Source of the DNA: Dehalococcoidia bacterium | Lineage (GTDB): Bacteria > Chloroflexota > Dehalococcoidia > JACVQG01 > JAHKAY01 | Direction of reading: 5' to 3' | Assembly: GCA_030744635.1 (NCBI GenBank) | Contig: JASLQE010000355.1 | Span: forward strand, 1 to 7,652 | Length of the DNA stretch: 7,652 nt | Part shown: positions 1 through 5,604 of the stretch, in pieces | Position numbering within the stretch: the stretch's first letter is position 1 | How the letters are laid out: every line of letters starts with the position of its first letter | Made by a program: the position numbers and the translations under genes | Notes under the pieces: model-generated | Seen by the model: only the letters and a program-made list of their open reading frames with translations | The model's database searches: none | What the model was told of the DNA's origin: nothing

Positions 1-74
1 AAGGGTATTATGCCAACATCTATCTTCCCATCCCGTCCTCCCGAAAATTTTTCCCAAGTGGCCCCCCCAATCCG

Positions 75-83
75 TGCTATAAT
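75..83 (+). promoter_or_regulatory. Extended -10 promoter upstream of rsmG
   Basis: The sequence reads TGC followed by a perfect TATAAT at 78-83, the extended -10 (TGnTATAAT) form recognised by housekeeping sigma factors. No convincing -35 hexamer lies 16-18 bases upstream, which is tolerated by extended -10 promoters. Transcription would be expected to begin near 88-91, only a few bases before the ATG at 94, so the mRNA would be almost leaderless. The placement supports ATG 94 rather than ATG 10 as the rsmG start. The motif is seen directly; its activity is inferred. Confidence 0.5.
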
Positions 84-93
84 CGGAAACACC

Positions 94-798
94 ATGGAGA
101 CGCTGGCCCAGGGTGCCCGCGCGTTGGGGCTGGCCCTCTCCCCCTCGCAGATAGAGCAGTTTGAGATATACTACCGGGAGCTTGTAGACTGGAACCGGCG
201 GCTGAGCCTCACAACTATAGTGGACTACCTGGGTGTGCAGACGCGCCATTTTTTGGATTCCCTCTCGGCGGCACCCGCCCTGGGGAAAGGGACGGAGAGG
301 GTGATTGATATCGGTAGTGGGGCTGGTTTTCCTGGGCTGCCCCTGAAAGTCCTTCTCCCCTCTCTGAACCTTGTGCTCTTGGAGTCCCTATCCAAAAAGA
401 CGGTCTTCCTCAACCATCTTCTGACCCGGCTGGGGATAGAGGGGGTGGAGGTGCTCACAGCCCGGGCAGAAGATGTAGCACACCTCCCCGGATACCGAGA
501 GTGCTTTGATGCAGTGCTGGGACGTGCCCTGGCCCCCCTACCGGTAATGGCAGAGCTGGCCCTGCCACTGGCCCGTATCGGCGGTCGAGTTATCGCTCAC
601 AAAAAGGGTGATATCTCCACCGAGGTGTCTACCTCCGCCAGGGCCATCGGCCTCATGGGAGGCCGGCTGCTGGACATATCTGAAGTGGGCCTGCCGGGGC
701 TGCCGGGCCACTGCCTGGTGGTGATGGAGAAGGTCTCCCCCACCCCTGAGCGATACCCCCGCCGTGCCGGAATGCCCGCCAAACGACCCATTATGTAA
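94..798 (+). CDS. rsmG: 16S rRNA (guanine-527-N7)-methyltransferase RsmG (GidB)
   Basis: This SAM-dependent enzyme methylates N7 of G527 in 16S rRNA in the cytoplasm; its loss in other bacteria gives low-level streptomycin resistance. The product is 234 residues from the chosen start, within the usual family range. The family N-terminus is visible (YYRELVDWNRRLSLTT, then RHFLDSL), followed by the SAM-binding glycine loop GSGAGFPG at about residues 74-81, ESLSKKTVFL, the AEDV stretch, GRALAPL, AHKKG, and the basic C-terminus RYPRRAGMPAKRP. The frame is open back to ATG 10, which has AAGGG five bases upstream. However, the 28 extra residues are proline-rich and unlike RsmG, and they cover the -10 box at 78-83, so ATG 94 is preferred. 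It has no Shine-Dalgarno sequence and may be read from a leaderless mRNA. The next gene begins 10 bases after the stop. Identity is secure; the start is fairly likely. Confidence 0.93.
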   Translation: METLAQGARALGLALSPSQIEQFEIYYRELVDWNRRLSLTTIVDYLGVQTRHFLDSLSAAPALGKGTERVIDIGSGAGFPGLPLKVLLPSLNLVLLESLSKKTVFLNHLLTRLGIEGVEVLTARAEDVAHLPGYRECFDAVLGRALAPLPVMAELALPLARIGGRVIAHKKGDISTEVSTSARAIGLMGGRLLDISEVGLPGLPGHCLVVMEKVSPTPERYPRRAGMPAKRPIM

Positions 799-808
799 AG
801 AAAGGCCC

Positions 809-1810
809 GTGTCAACAGACATATCTATCAAGAGGCGCTTCCTAAACCTGCGCACCGCTATCAGCTTCGCGCTGGCACTGGCCTTTATCCTTTTTCTGCT
901 CCTGCGGTTGGATGTGGACCTGGGGGACACCTTTCAGCGTATGAGGTCCAGCAGCCCGCTGCCCTATTTTGCGGCCTTTCTGGTCTACTATGCCACCTTC
1001 CCCCTGCGGGCGTGGCGTTGGCGACTGCTGCTGGAAAACACCGGGGAGCACCGCGTGCCTTCACTGTGGAGGCTGACTCTCATATTGCTTATCAATTGGT
1101 TTGCCAACACCATCGTCTACGCCCGCCTGGGGGATGCCTACCGTGCCTATTTGCTGCGGGCGGAGACCGGGGCCGGTTTCGCCCGCGCCATGGGGACAGT
1201 AGTAGCCGAGCGGATTATGGACCTGATGGTGGTAGTCAGCCTCATGCTACTGGCGGGACTGGGTGCCTGGCAGCAAGGCGAGTGGGCGGCGCTGCCATTC
1301 CTGGGGCTGGGCCTCCTATCTTTCCTGGGGCTATTCCTGGTGCTCGTAGCGTGGTTAGGGCCCTGGCTGGTCAACAGGCTGCCACCCCAGCTAAGCCATA
1401 TACTGGCGTCCCTGCAGCAAGGGGTATTGGGTAGCTTTCGCCGGCTTCCGTTCATCGCTCTCCTCAGTATCGCCATATGGCTGCTGGAGACCGCCCGCTT
1501 CTTCCTTGTCGCCACAGCGCTGGATATACAGGTTAACCCCATGCTGCTGCTGTTCACCGCCCAGGCGGTCGCCCTGCTGGTGGCCCTTCCACTCACCCCA
1601 GGCGGCATTGGCATAGTGGAGCCAGGCGTGGCCGGCATTCTAATGCTGGCACTCCCCCGGGAGGCCGCCTGGTCCATAGCTATCCTGGACCGCACCGTAA
1701 GCTACCTGAGCCTTATCGTAGTGGGGTTGGCGGTGTTGCTGGCACGAGAGCTTTTTTACCTCAAAGGGGCGCCCTCACGAGAGACGTCTGGCTGTAAGGA
1801 AAATGGGTAA
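809..1810 (+). CDS. UPF0104 / lysylphosphatidylglycerol synthase TM-region family membrane protein
   Basis: A polytopic inner-membrane protein of the LPG_synthase_TM (YbhN/AglD-like) family, 333 residues from the GTG start. Hydrophobic segments lie at about residues 16-33, 51-66, 88-108, 135-153, 160-183, 214-236, 245-265, 268-283 and 298-315. Family signatures are visible: NTIVYARLGDAYRAYLL near 100-116, a TPGGIGIVE motif near 263-271, and DRTVSYLSL near 294-302. There is no soluble acyltransferase/aminoacyl-transferase domain as in full MprF, so lysyl transfer to phosphatidylglycerol is not supported; a role in lipid or glycolipid handling is only an inference. The start is GTG 809, preceded by AAAGAAAGG with a short 3-base gap. 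ATG 764, inside rsmG, would add 15 polar residues and has no ribosome binding site. It lies 10 bases after rsmG and is probably cotranscribed with it. The C-terminal tail is short, polar and likely cytoplasmic. Confidence 0.82.
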   Translation: MSTDISIKRRFLNLRTAISFALALAFILFLLLRLDVDLGDTFQRMRSSSPLPYFAAFLVYYATFPLRAWRWRLLLENTGEHRVPSLWRLTLILLINWFANTIVYARLGDAYRAYLLRAETGAGFARAMGTVVAERIMDLMVVVSLMLLAGLGAWQQGEWAALPFLGLGLLSFLGLFLVLVAWLGPWLVNRLPPQLSHILASLQQGVLGSFRRLPFIALLSIAIWLLETARFFLVATALDIQVNPMLLLFTAQAVALLVALPLTPGGIGIVEPGVAGILMLALPREAAWSIAILDRTVSYLSLIVVGLAVLLARELFYLKGAPSRETSGCKENG

Positions 1811-1844
1811 AGTTTTGCCGGTTGCAGCCTGTTTCCCATAAGAA

Positions 1845-1873
1845 TGTATATCTGATACACCACGCTGATGGTG
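1845..1873 (+). promoter_or_regulatory. Two adjacent short dyads upstream of the pps-leader promoter
   Basis: TGTAT-N5-ATACA at 1845-1859 is directly followed by, and shares two bases with, CACCA-N6-TGGTG at 1858-1873. Both are perfect 5-base inverted repeats, ending about 10 bases before the putative -35 at 1883. They could be transcription-factor sites. The second could instead be the stem of a weak terminator for the upstream operon, but only a short GGTTTCG follows it. Arms this short also arise by chance, so confidence is low. Confidence 0.2.
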
Positions 1874-1882
1874 GGTTTCGGA

Positions 1883-1912
1883 TTACCAAGTCCTGAAAAA
1901 GTGTGGTAGAAT
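1883..1912 (+). promoter_or_regulatory. Putative sigma-70 type promoter for small ORF / pps
   Basis: A -35-like TTACCA at 1883-1888 (4 of 6 consensus) is separated by 18 bases from TAGAAT at 1907-1912 (5 of 6 consensus). The -10 is preceded by TGG, giving an extended -10. Start of transcription is expected near 1918-1920, immediately before a strong Shine-Dalgarno sequence at 1923-1930. It shares the extended -10 form with the rsmG promoter. It is the only convincing promoter in the 347-base gap ahead of pps, so it probably drives the small ORF, pps and dgt. Confidence 0.5.
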
Positions 1913-1934
1913 ATTGCCGATCAGGGAGGTGACA

Positions 1935-2105
1935 ATGTGGCCCTCAGCCGCCATGACCTATACGAGCACCGGGGGTAGCTACTACCCCGGCTGCCCAGGA
2001 GATGCCTATTGCTATAACAGCCACAGGCATCAGGCCAACCGGATACGAGGGTCATATACCAACAGTACTGGAACAGACTGCTCAAGCCTGAGGTGCTGGG
2101 GGTAG
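1935..2105 (+). CDS. Small hypothetical protein or leader peptide upstream of pps (56 aa)
   Basis: I do not recognise this product. ATG 1935 follows AGGGAGGTG at 1923-1931, an almost ideal Shine-Dalgarno sequence with 3-5 bases of spacing, and sits about 16 bases after the predicted transcription start. A TTG at 1914 in the same frame is an unlikely start because it precedes that site. The 56-residue product is polar, with many Tyr, Ser, Thr and Gly, four Cys (residues 20, 26, 49, 54), and the end CSSLRCWG. It has no signal peptide or membrane segment. The coding stretch also folds into strong RNA hairpins (1969-1990, 2001-2031), and its last codons form part of an 8-base repeat able to compete in pairing. 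It may therefore be a leader peptide or a chance ORF inside a structured 5' untranslated region. The pps start lies 52 bases downstream. Confidence 0.4.
   Translation: MWPSAAMTYTSTGGSYYPGCPGDAYCYNSHRHQANRIRGSYTNSTGTDCSSLRCWG
1969..1990 (+). other. Strong RNA hairpin in pps leader
   Basis: CCGGGGGTAG at 1969-1978 pairs with CTACCCCGG at 1982-1990 across a 3-base loop, with one bulged G: nine base pairs, six of them G-C. It lies about 50 bases after the predicted transcription start, inside the small ORF. No U-tract follows, so it is not an intrinsic terminator as it stands. The pairing is directly visible; any function is inferred. Confidence 0.45.
2001..2031 (+). other. Second RNA hairpin in pps leader
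   Basis: GATGCCT at 2001-2007 is the exact reverse complement of AGGCATC at 2025-2031. Inside it, GCT 2011-2013 can pair with AGC 2019-2021 around a 5-base loop, across a symmetric 3+3 internal loop. It begins 10 bases after the first hairpin. Two perfect or near-perfect stems in tandem suggest a folded leader RNA. I could not match it to a riboswitch class I know. Confidence 0.4.
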
Positions 2106-2140
2106 GGAAGGGGCCAAGCCTTCCATTCTTGTATTTCCTT
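2106..2140 (+). terminator. Possible attenuator hairpin before pps
   Basis: GGAAGG at 2106-2111 pairs with CCTTCC at 2119-2124; an alternative fold uses GGAA plus GGC against GCCTTCC with a 2-base bulge. It starts right after the small ORF stop codon, and a T-rich but interrupted run follows (about 10 T in 16 bases, 2125-2140). This is weak for an intrinsic terminator but well placed for attenuation. The pps ribosome binding site comes directly after it. Confidence 0.3.
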
Positions 2141-2145
2141 AAAAA

Positions 2146-2151
2146 AGGAGG
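2146..2151 (+). promoter_or_regulatory. Strong ribosome binding site of pps
   Basis: AGGAGG at 2146-2151, preceded by a run of six A (2141-2146), stands 6 bases before ATG 2158. It is a full match to the anti-Shine-Dalgarno sequence in an unstructured A-rich context. It fixes the pps start and implies high translation, in contrast to the poor or absent sites of rsmG and dnaG. Confidence 0.75.
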
Positions 2152-2157
2152 CTATTA

Positions 2158-4419
2158 ATGTCTACTGCCTTACGAATTATCACCTGGTTCAAAGACATTG
2201 GTAAAAACGACATCGGCATTGTTGGTGGCAAGGGGGCCAACCTCGGGGAGCTATCCCAAGCCGACATCCCCGTTCCCCCTGGATTCATAGTAACCGTTCA
2301 GGCATATTTCAGTTTTATTGATAGCACTAGTCTCAAGGGCGCCATAAAAGACCGCCTTTCCGGTCTGGACACAGAATCAAAGCAGCTCAATATCGCCGCT
2401 GCGGAGCTGCAAGAGCTGGTGATGAAAGCGGAAATGCCCGCTGAAATCGCCCGCCAGATAGAGAAGGCCTACGCCAAAATAGGTGGCCTAGTAGCCGTGC
2501 GCTCCTCTGCCACCGCCGAAGACCTGCCCGGGGCCTCCTTCGCCGGCCAGCACAGCACCTTCCTGAATATACAAGGCGGGAAGGAAGTAGTGCAGGCCGT
2601 GCACAAGTGTTGGGCTTCACTGTTTGAACCCCGGGCCATCTTTTATCGGGACCATCATGGCTTTGAACACCTCAAAGTGGGTATCGCCGCCGTGGTGCAG
2701 CGGATGGTGCAATCATCCGTATCGGGCACCCTGTTCACCGCCGACCCCCACAGTGGAGACAGCGATAAAACGATAATAGAGGCTGTCTATGGGCTGGGCG
2801 AGGCCCTGGTATCAGGGGAAATACAGCCGGATACCTACACGGTGGAAAAGGCAGGCCAGAAACTCATGGAGGCCCGCGTAGCCACCCAGAACTGGGAGTT
2901 GCGCCGGGAGCCTGGCAGCAAGGACGGATACTCCAAAATCACCGTAGATCCCTCACGGCGAGAGGCCCAGAAGCTGCCTGAAGCCCAAATCAAGGAGCTT
3001 ACCAGCATAGGCTCGCACATAGAAGGGCACTACGGCAACCCGCAGGACATTGAATGGGCCATGGAGGGCGAGTCTATCTATATAGTACAGTCCAGGCCCA
3101 TCACCACCATGACGCCCAAGTGGGAGCAGGAGATATCCGAGCTGGTGGGCGAGGTATTGACGGAGGGTTTGGCCGCCAGCCGCGGGGTGGCCTGGGGACC
3201 GGTGAAAATCATTTCCAGCACCGCCGAAATCGCCAAGGTAGGGAAGGGCGATGTGCTGGTAGCCAAGATGACCAACCCGGACCTGGCCCCCGCTATGAAC
3301 CGGGCTGCCGGAATAATTACGGACGAGGGGGGCCTGACCTCCCACGCCGCCATAGTCAGCCGGGAGATGGGTATCCCCTGCGTAGTAGGCACCTCAAACG
3401 CCACCAAAATATTTAAGGACGGCCAGATTGTCACCGTGGACGGGTTCCATGGCCGGGTCTACAAGGGTAAGATTACTATTGACACCGGCCCGACGGTTAT
3501 CCGCACGGAGAAGCTACGCACCCGCACCCGCGTGTATGTGAACCTGGCCGACCCATCCCGGGCCGAATATGTTGCCGGCTTGGACGTGGACGGTATCGGG
3601 CTGCTACGGGCGGAATTCATAATCGCCCACCACATCCGCGAGCACCCCAGGTACATGATGTCCAGGGGGCGGGGTGCCAAGTTTACCGAAAAGCTGGCTG
3701 ACGGCATAGGCATATTCGCCAAGGCCTTTCACCCCAGACCGGTGGTCTACCGCACCACGGATTTCAAGACCAACGAGTACCGCAACCTTAAAGGGGGAAG
3801 GAACTACGAGATTGTGGAGAGCAACCCTATGCTGGGATACCGGGGCTGCTCCCGCTATATCCGCGAGATGGAGTCCTTTGTACTGGAGATGGATGCTATC
3901 AAGAAAGTGCGCGAGGAGTATGACAACCTGTGGGTAATGTTGCCCTTCGTGCGCAGCCCCCGTGAGATGGCTGCTACCCTGGAGGTATTGAAACAGGCCG
4001 GTCTGGTACAGTCTCCCAATCTCAAGATGTGGATGATGGTTGAGGTGCCCTCCAATGTGTTGCTCATCGACCAGTTCCTGGATGTGGGCATAGATGGCAT
4101 CTCAATCGGCTCCAACGACCTCACCCAGTTGGTACTGGGTATAGACCGGGACAGCCGAATCCTGTCCGAGGACTTTGATGAGCAGGACGATGCTGTGACG
4201 GTGGCCATGGAAAAGGTGGTTACGACCACCAAGAGGCGCATGGTAACCAGCTCTATCTGCGGTCAGGCCCCGTCTAACTATCCCGACCTCACCATGAAGC
4301 TGGTCCAGTGGGGTATTACCTCGGTCTCCGTCACTCCGGATATGATTGACCAGACCAGGGAGGTTGTGGCTAACGTAGAGTCCCGCCTGGGCATCGCCCC
4401 GGAGCCTGCGGAGGCATAG
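2158..4419 (+). CDS. ppsA: Phosphoenolpyruvate synthase (pyruvate, water dikinase)
   Basis: Cytoplasmic gluconeogenic enzyme converting pyruvate, ATP and water to PEP, AMP and phosphate. The 753 residues show the three family domains in order. The N-terminal ATP/pyruvate-binding domain (about 16-316) carries GGKGANLGEL at 23-32, RSSATAED at 115-122 and the closing QSRPIT at 311-316. The swivelling phosphohistidine domain has GGLTSHAAIVSRE with catalytic His396. The C-terminal PEP/pyruvate TIM barrel (about 455-745) carries the signature SIGSNDLTQL...GIDRDS at 649-666 and the active-site Cys701 in ICGQAPS. All key residues are present, so it is probably active; it is slightly shorter than the approximately 790-residue enterobacterial enzyme. 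ICGQAPS and the family architecture favour PEP synthase over pyruvate, phosphate dikinase. A full AGGAGG fixes the start. A structured 240-base leader precedes it, suggesting its own regulation, and dgt is coupled downstream. In an anaerobic autotroph or acetate user it would feed acetyl-CoA-derived pyruvate into sugar synthesis (inference). Confidence 0.95.
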   Translation: MSTALRIITWFKDIGKNDIGIVGGKGANLGELSQADIPVPPGFIVTVQAYFSFIDSTSLKGAIKDRLSGLDTESKQLNIAAAELQELVMKAEMPAEIARQIEKAYAKIGGLVAVRSSATAEDLPGASFAGQHSTFLNIQGGKEVVQAVHKCWASLFEPRAIFYRDHHGFEHLKVGIAAVVQRMVQSSVSGTLFTADPHSGDSDKTIIEAVYGLGEALVSGEIQPDTYTVEKAGQKLMEARVATQNWELRREPGSKDGYSKITVDPSRREAQKLPEAQIKELTSIGSHIEGHYGNPQDIEWAMEGESIYIVQSRPITTMTPKWEQEISELVGEVLTEGLAASRGVAWGPVKIISSTAEIAKVGKGDVLVAKMTNPDLAPAMNRAAGIITDEGGLTSHAAIVSREMGIPCVVGTSNATKIFKDGQIVTVDGFHGRVYKGKITIDTGPTVIRTEKLRTRTRVYVNLADPSRAEYVAGLDVDGIGLLRAEFIIAHHIREHPRYMMSRGRGAKFTEKLADGIGIFAKAFHPRPVVYRTTDFKTNEYRNLKGGRNYEIVESNPMLGYRGCSRYIREMESFVLEMDAIKKVREEYDNLWVMLPFVRSPREMAATLEVLKQAGLVQSPNLKMWMMVEVPSNVLLIDQFLDVGIDGISIGSNDLTQLVLGIDRDSRILSEDFDEQDDAVTVAMEKVVTTTKRRMVTSSICGQAPSNYPDLTMKLVQWGITSVSVTPDMIDQTREVVANVESRLGIAPEPAEA

Positions 4420-4423
4420 GGAG
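4418..4423 (+). promoter_or_regulatory. dgt ribosome binding site overlapping the pps stop codon
   Basis: AGGGAG at 4418-4423 includes the last two bases of the pps TAG stop (4417-4419) and stands 6 bases before the TTG at 4430. It decides the rare TTG start of dgt and suggests that ribosomes finishing pps help load dgt (translational coupling). Confidence 0.55.
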
Positions 4424-4429
4424 CGCTTA

Positions 4430-5488
4430 TTGCCACACCGGGGCATCCGAGAACGGCTGGAGGCCCGGGAAGAAAGCCTTTCACCCCACGCCACCCGTAG
4501 TCGGCTTTCCCGAGGCCGTATCCGCCCTGAGGCACCGCACCCTCTGCGTACGGAATTCCAGAGGGACCGGGATCGCATTGTACATACCAACGCCTTCCGC
4601 CGGCTCAAGCACAAGACCCAGGTCTTCGTGGCCCCCCTTGGCGACCACTATGTCACACGGCTTACACACACCCTGGAGGTATCCCTGATTGCCCGTACTA
4701 TCTGCAGGGCATTGAACCTCAACGAGGACCTGGCCGAGGCCATCTCCCTGGGACACGACCTGGGGCACACCCCCTTCGGTCACATCGGAGAGGAAGCCCT
4801 GGGCCAGCTACTCCCGCAGGGCTTCAGCCACAACGAGCAGAGCCTGCGCGTGATAGATATGCTGGAAAACGACGGCAAGGGCCTCAACCTCACCTTTGAG
4901 GTAAGGGAAGGCATCCGGCACCACTCCAAGGACAGGGCAGAGGTGCTGGGTGAGGAGTGGGGACACCGATCAACGCTGGAGGCCCAGGTGGTCAAGCTGG
5001 CCGACCTCTTCGCCTACATCAACCATGATGTCAGCGATGCCATACGGGCAGGCCTCCTCGCCGAATCAGACCTTCCCCCCGCATCGGCCCGGGTGCTGGG
5101 CACAACCCCCTCCCGCCGCATCAACATCCTGATATCGGATACGGTAGAAGCGTCCTGGACGGCTACCGGACTGGTGCATGGCACCCCTCGCATTGGCATG
5201 AGCCCTCGGGTGCGCCGTGCGGCGGGGGAGCTGCGGGACTTCCTCTTTGAGCGGGTATATACCCCCCGCTCCGCACTGGATGAGACACAGCGGGCGCAGG
5301 AGGCGGTACGCCTGCTCTTCCGCTTCCTGCTGGACCACCCCGAACAGCTACCGCCGGAATACCACCTGATGGAGGAACCTCAAGAGAGAAAGGTGGCCGA
5401 TTTTATTGCCGGCATGACTGACCACTACGCCCTGCGTCTGGCCCGGGAGGTTGAACCATCACGCATCTGGCCGCTGCCTGCGTTATAA
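4430..5488 (+). CDS. dgt: Deoxyguanosinetriphosphate triphosphohydrolase-like protein (HD domain)
   Basis: An HD-superfamily metal-dependent hydrolase that splits dNTPs, classically dGTP, into nucleoside and triphosphate in the cytoplasm. The product is 352 residues from a TTG start. Visible features are the family N-terminus with FQRDRDRIVHTNAFRRLKHKTQVF, then the metal ligands: His80 in RLTHTLE, His109-Asp110 in LGHDLGHTPFGH, and Asp200 in INHD. FSHNEQSLRVI lies between them, and an all-helical C-terminal region follows (about 255-345). This matches the shorter Dgt-like class rather than the approximately 500-residue E. coli enzyme, so the preferred nucleotide is not certain. The TTG start is supported by AGGGAG 6 bases upstream and by an 'RERLEAREESLSPHA' N-terminus typical of this class; no better start precedes the conserved region. 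The gene follows pps after 10 bases. The last codons overlap a TATAAT box that may serve dnaG. Confidence 0.92.
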   Translation: MPHRGIRERLEAREESLSPHATRSRLSRGRIRPEAPHPLRTEFQRDRDRIVHTNAFRRLKHKTQVFVAPLGDHYVTRLTHTLEVSLIARTICRALNLNEDLAEAISLGHDLGHTPFGHIGEEALGQLLPQGFSHNEQSLRVIDMLENDGKGLNLTFEVREGIRHHSKDRAEVLGEEWGHRSTLEAQVVKLADLFAYINHDVSDAIRAGLLAESDLPPASARVLGTTPSRRINILISDTVEASWTATGLVHGTPRIGMSPRVRRAAGELRDFLFERVYTPRSALDETQRAQEAVRLLFRFLLDHPEQLPPEYHLMEEPQERKVADFIAGMTDHYALRLAREVEPSRIWPLPAL

Positions 5489-5489
5489 T
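5484..5489 (+). promoter_or_regulatory. Possible -10 box for dnaG
   Basis: A perfect TATAAT sits at 5484-5489, spanning the dgt stop codon TAA (5486-5488). No recognisable -35 hexamer lies 16-19 bases upstream and no TGn extension is present. If used, it would give a leader of about 110 bases before dnaG. The dgt codons could produce this motif by chance. Confidence 0.28.
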
Positions 5490-5604
5490 AGGTATCGGGT
5501 TATTGGGGGTCTCCAGGCAATGCCGGTTGAGTTGATGTACCGTATTCCTGAGCGATTGCCCCTATATTCTCTATTCAGACCTGGGAAGGGCTGCCACTAA
5601 GTCT

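Noticed and set aside
10..93. 5' extension of rsmG from ATG 10, which has AAGGG nearby
   Set aside because: The 28 extra residues are proline-rich, unlike the RsmG N-terminus, and would place a TATAAT box inside the coding region.
764..808. ATG 764 start for the UPF0104 membrane protein, overlapping rsmG
   Set aside because: There is no ribosome binding site, and the added residues do not resemble the family; GTG 809 has AAAGAAAGG before it.
1147..1695. 182-codon open frame on the - strand inside the membrane protein gene
   Set aside because: The Ser/Arg/Ala-rich composition is typical of the complement of hydrophobic codons; no recognisable domain.
1858..1880. Intrinsic terminator after the membrane protein gene
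   Set aside because: The stem is only 5 bp and only three T follow; not enough to call a terminator.
1919..2157. Known riboswitch classes or a T-box ahead of pps
   Set aside because: I could not find the conserved cores of the T-box, TPP, ZTP or guanidine-I classes by eye; without a covariance search no class can be assigned.
4102..4614. 170-codon open frame on the - strand over the pps-dgt junction
   Set aside because: It overlaps conserved coding sequence of both genes and has no recognisable motif or start context.
5451..5489. TTGAAC as -35 for the TATAAT at 5484
   Set aside because: The spacing is 27 bases, too long for a sigma-70 promoter.
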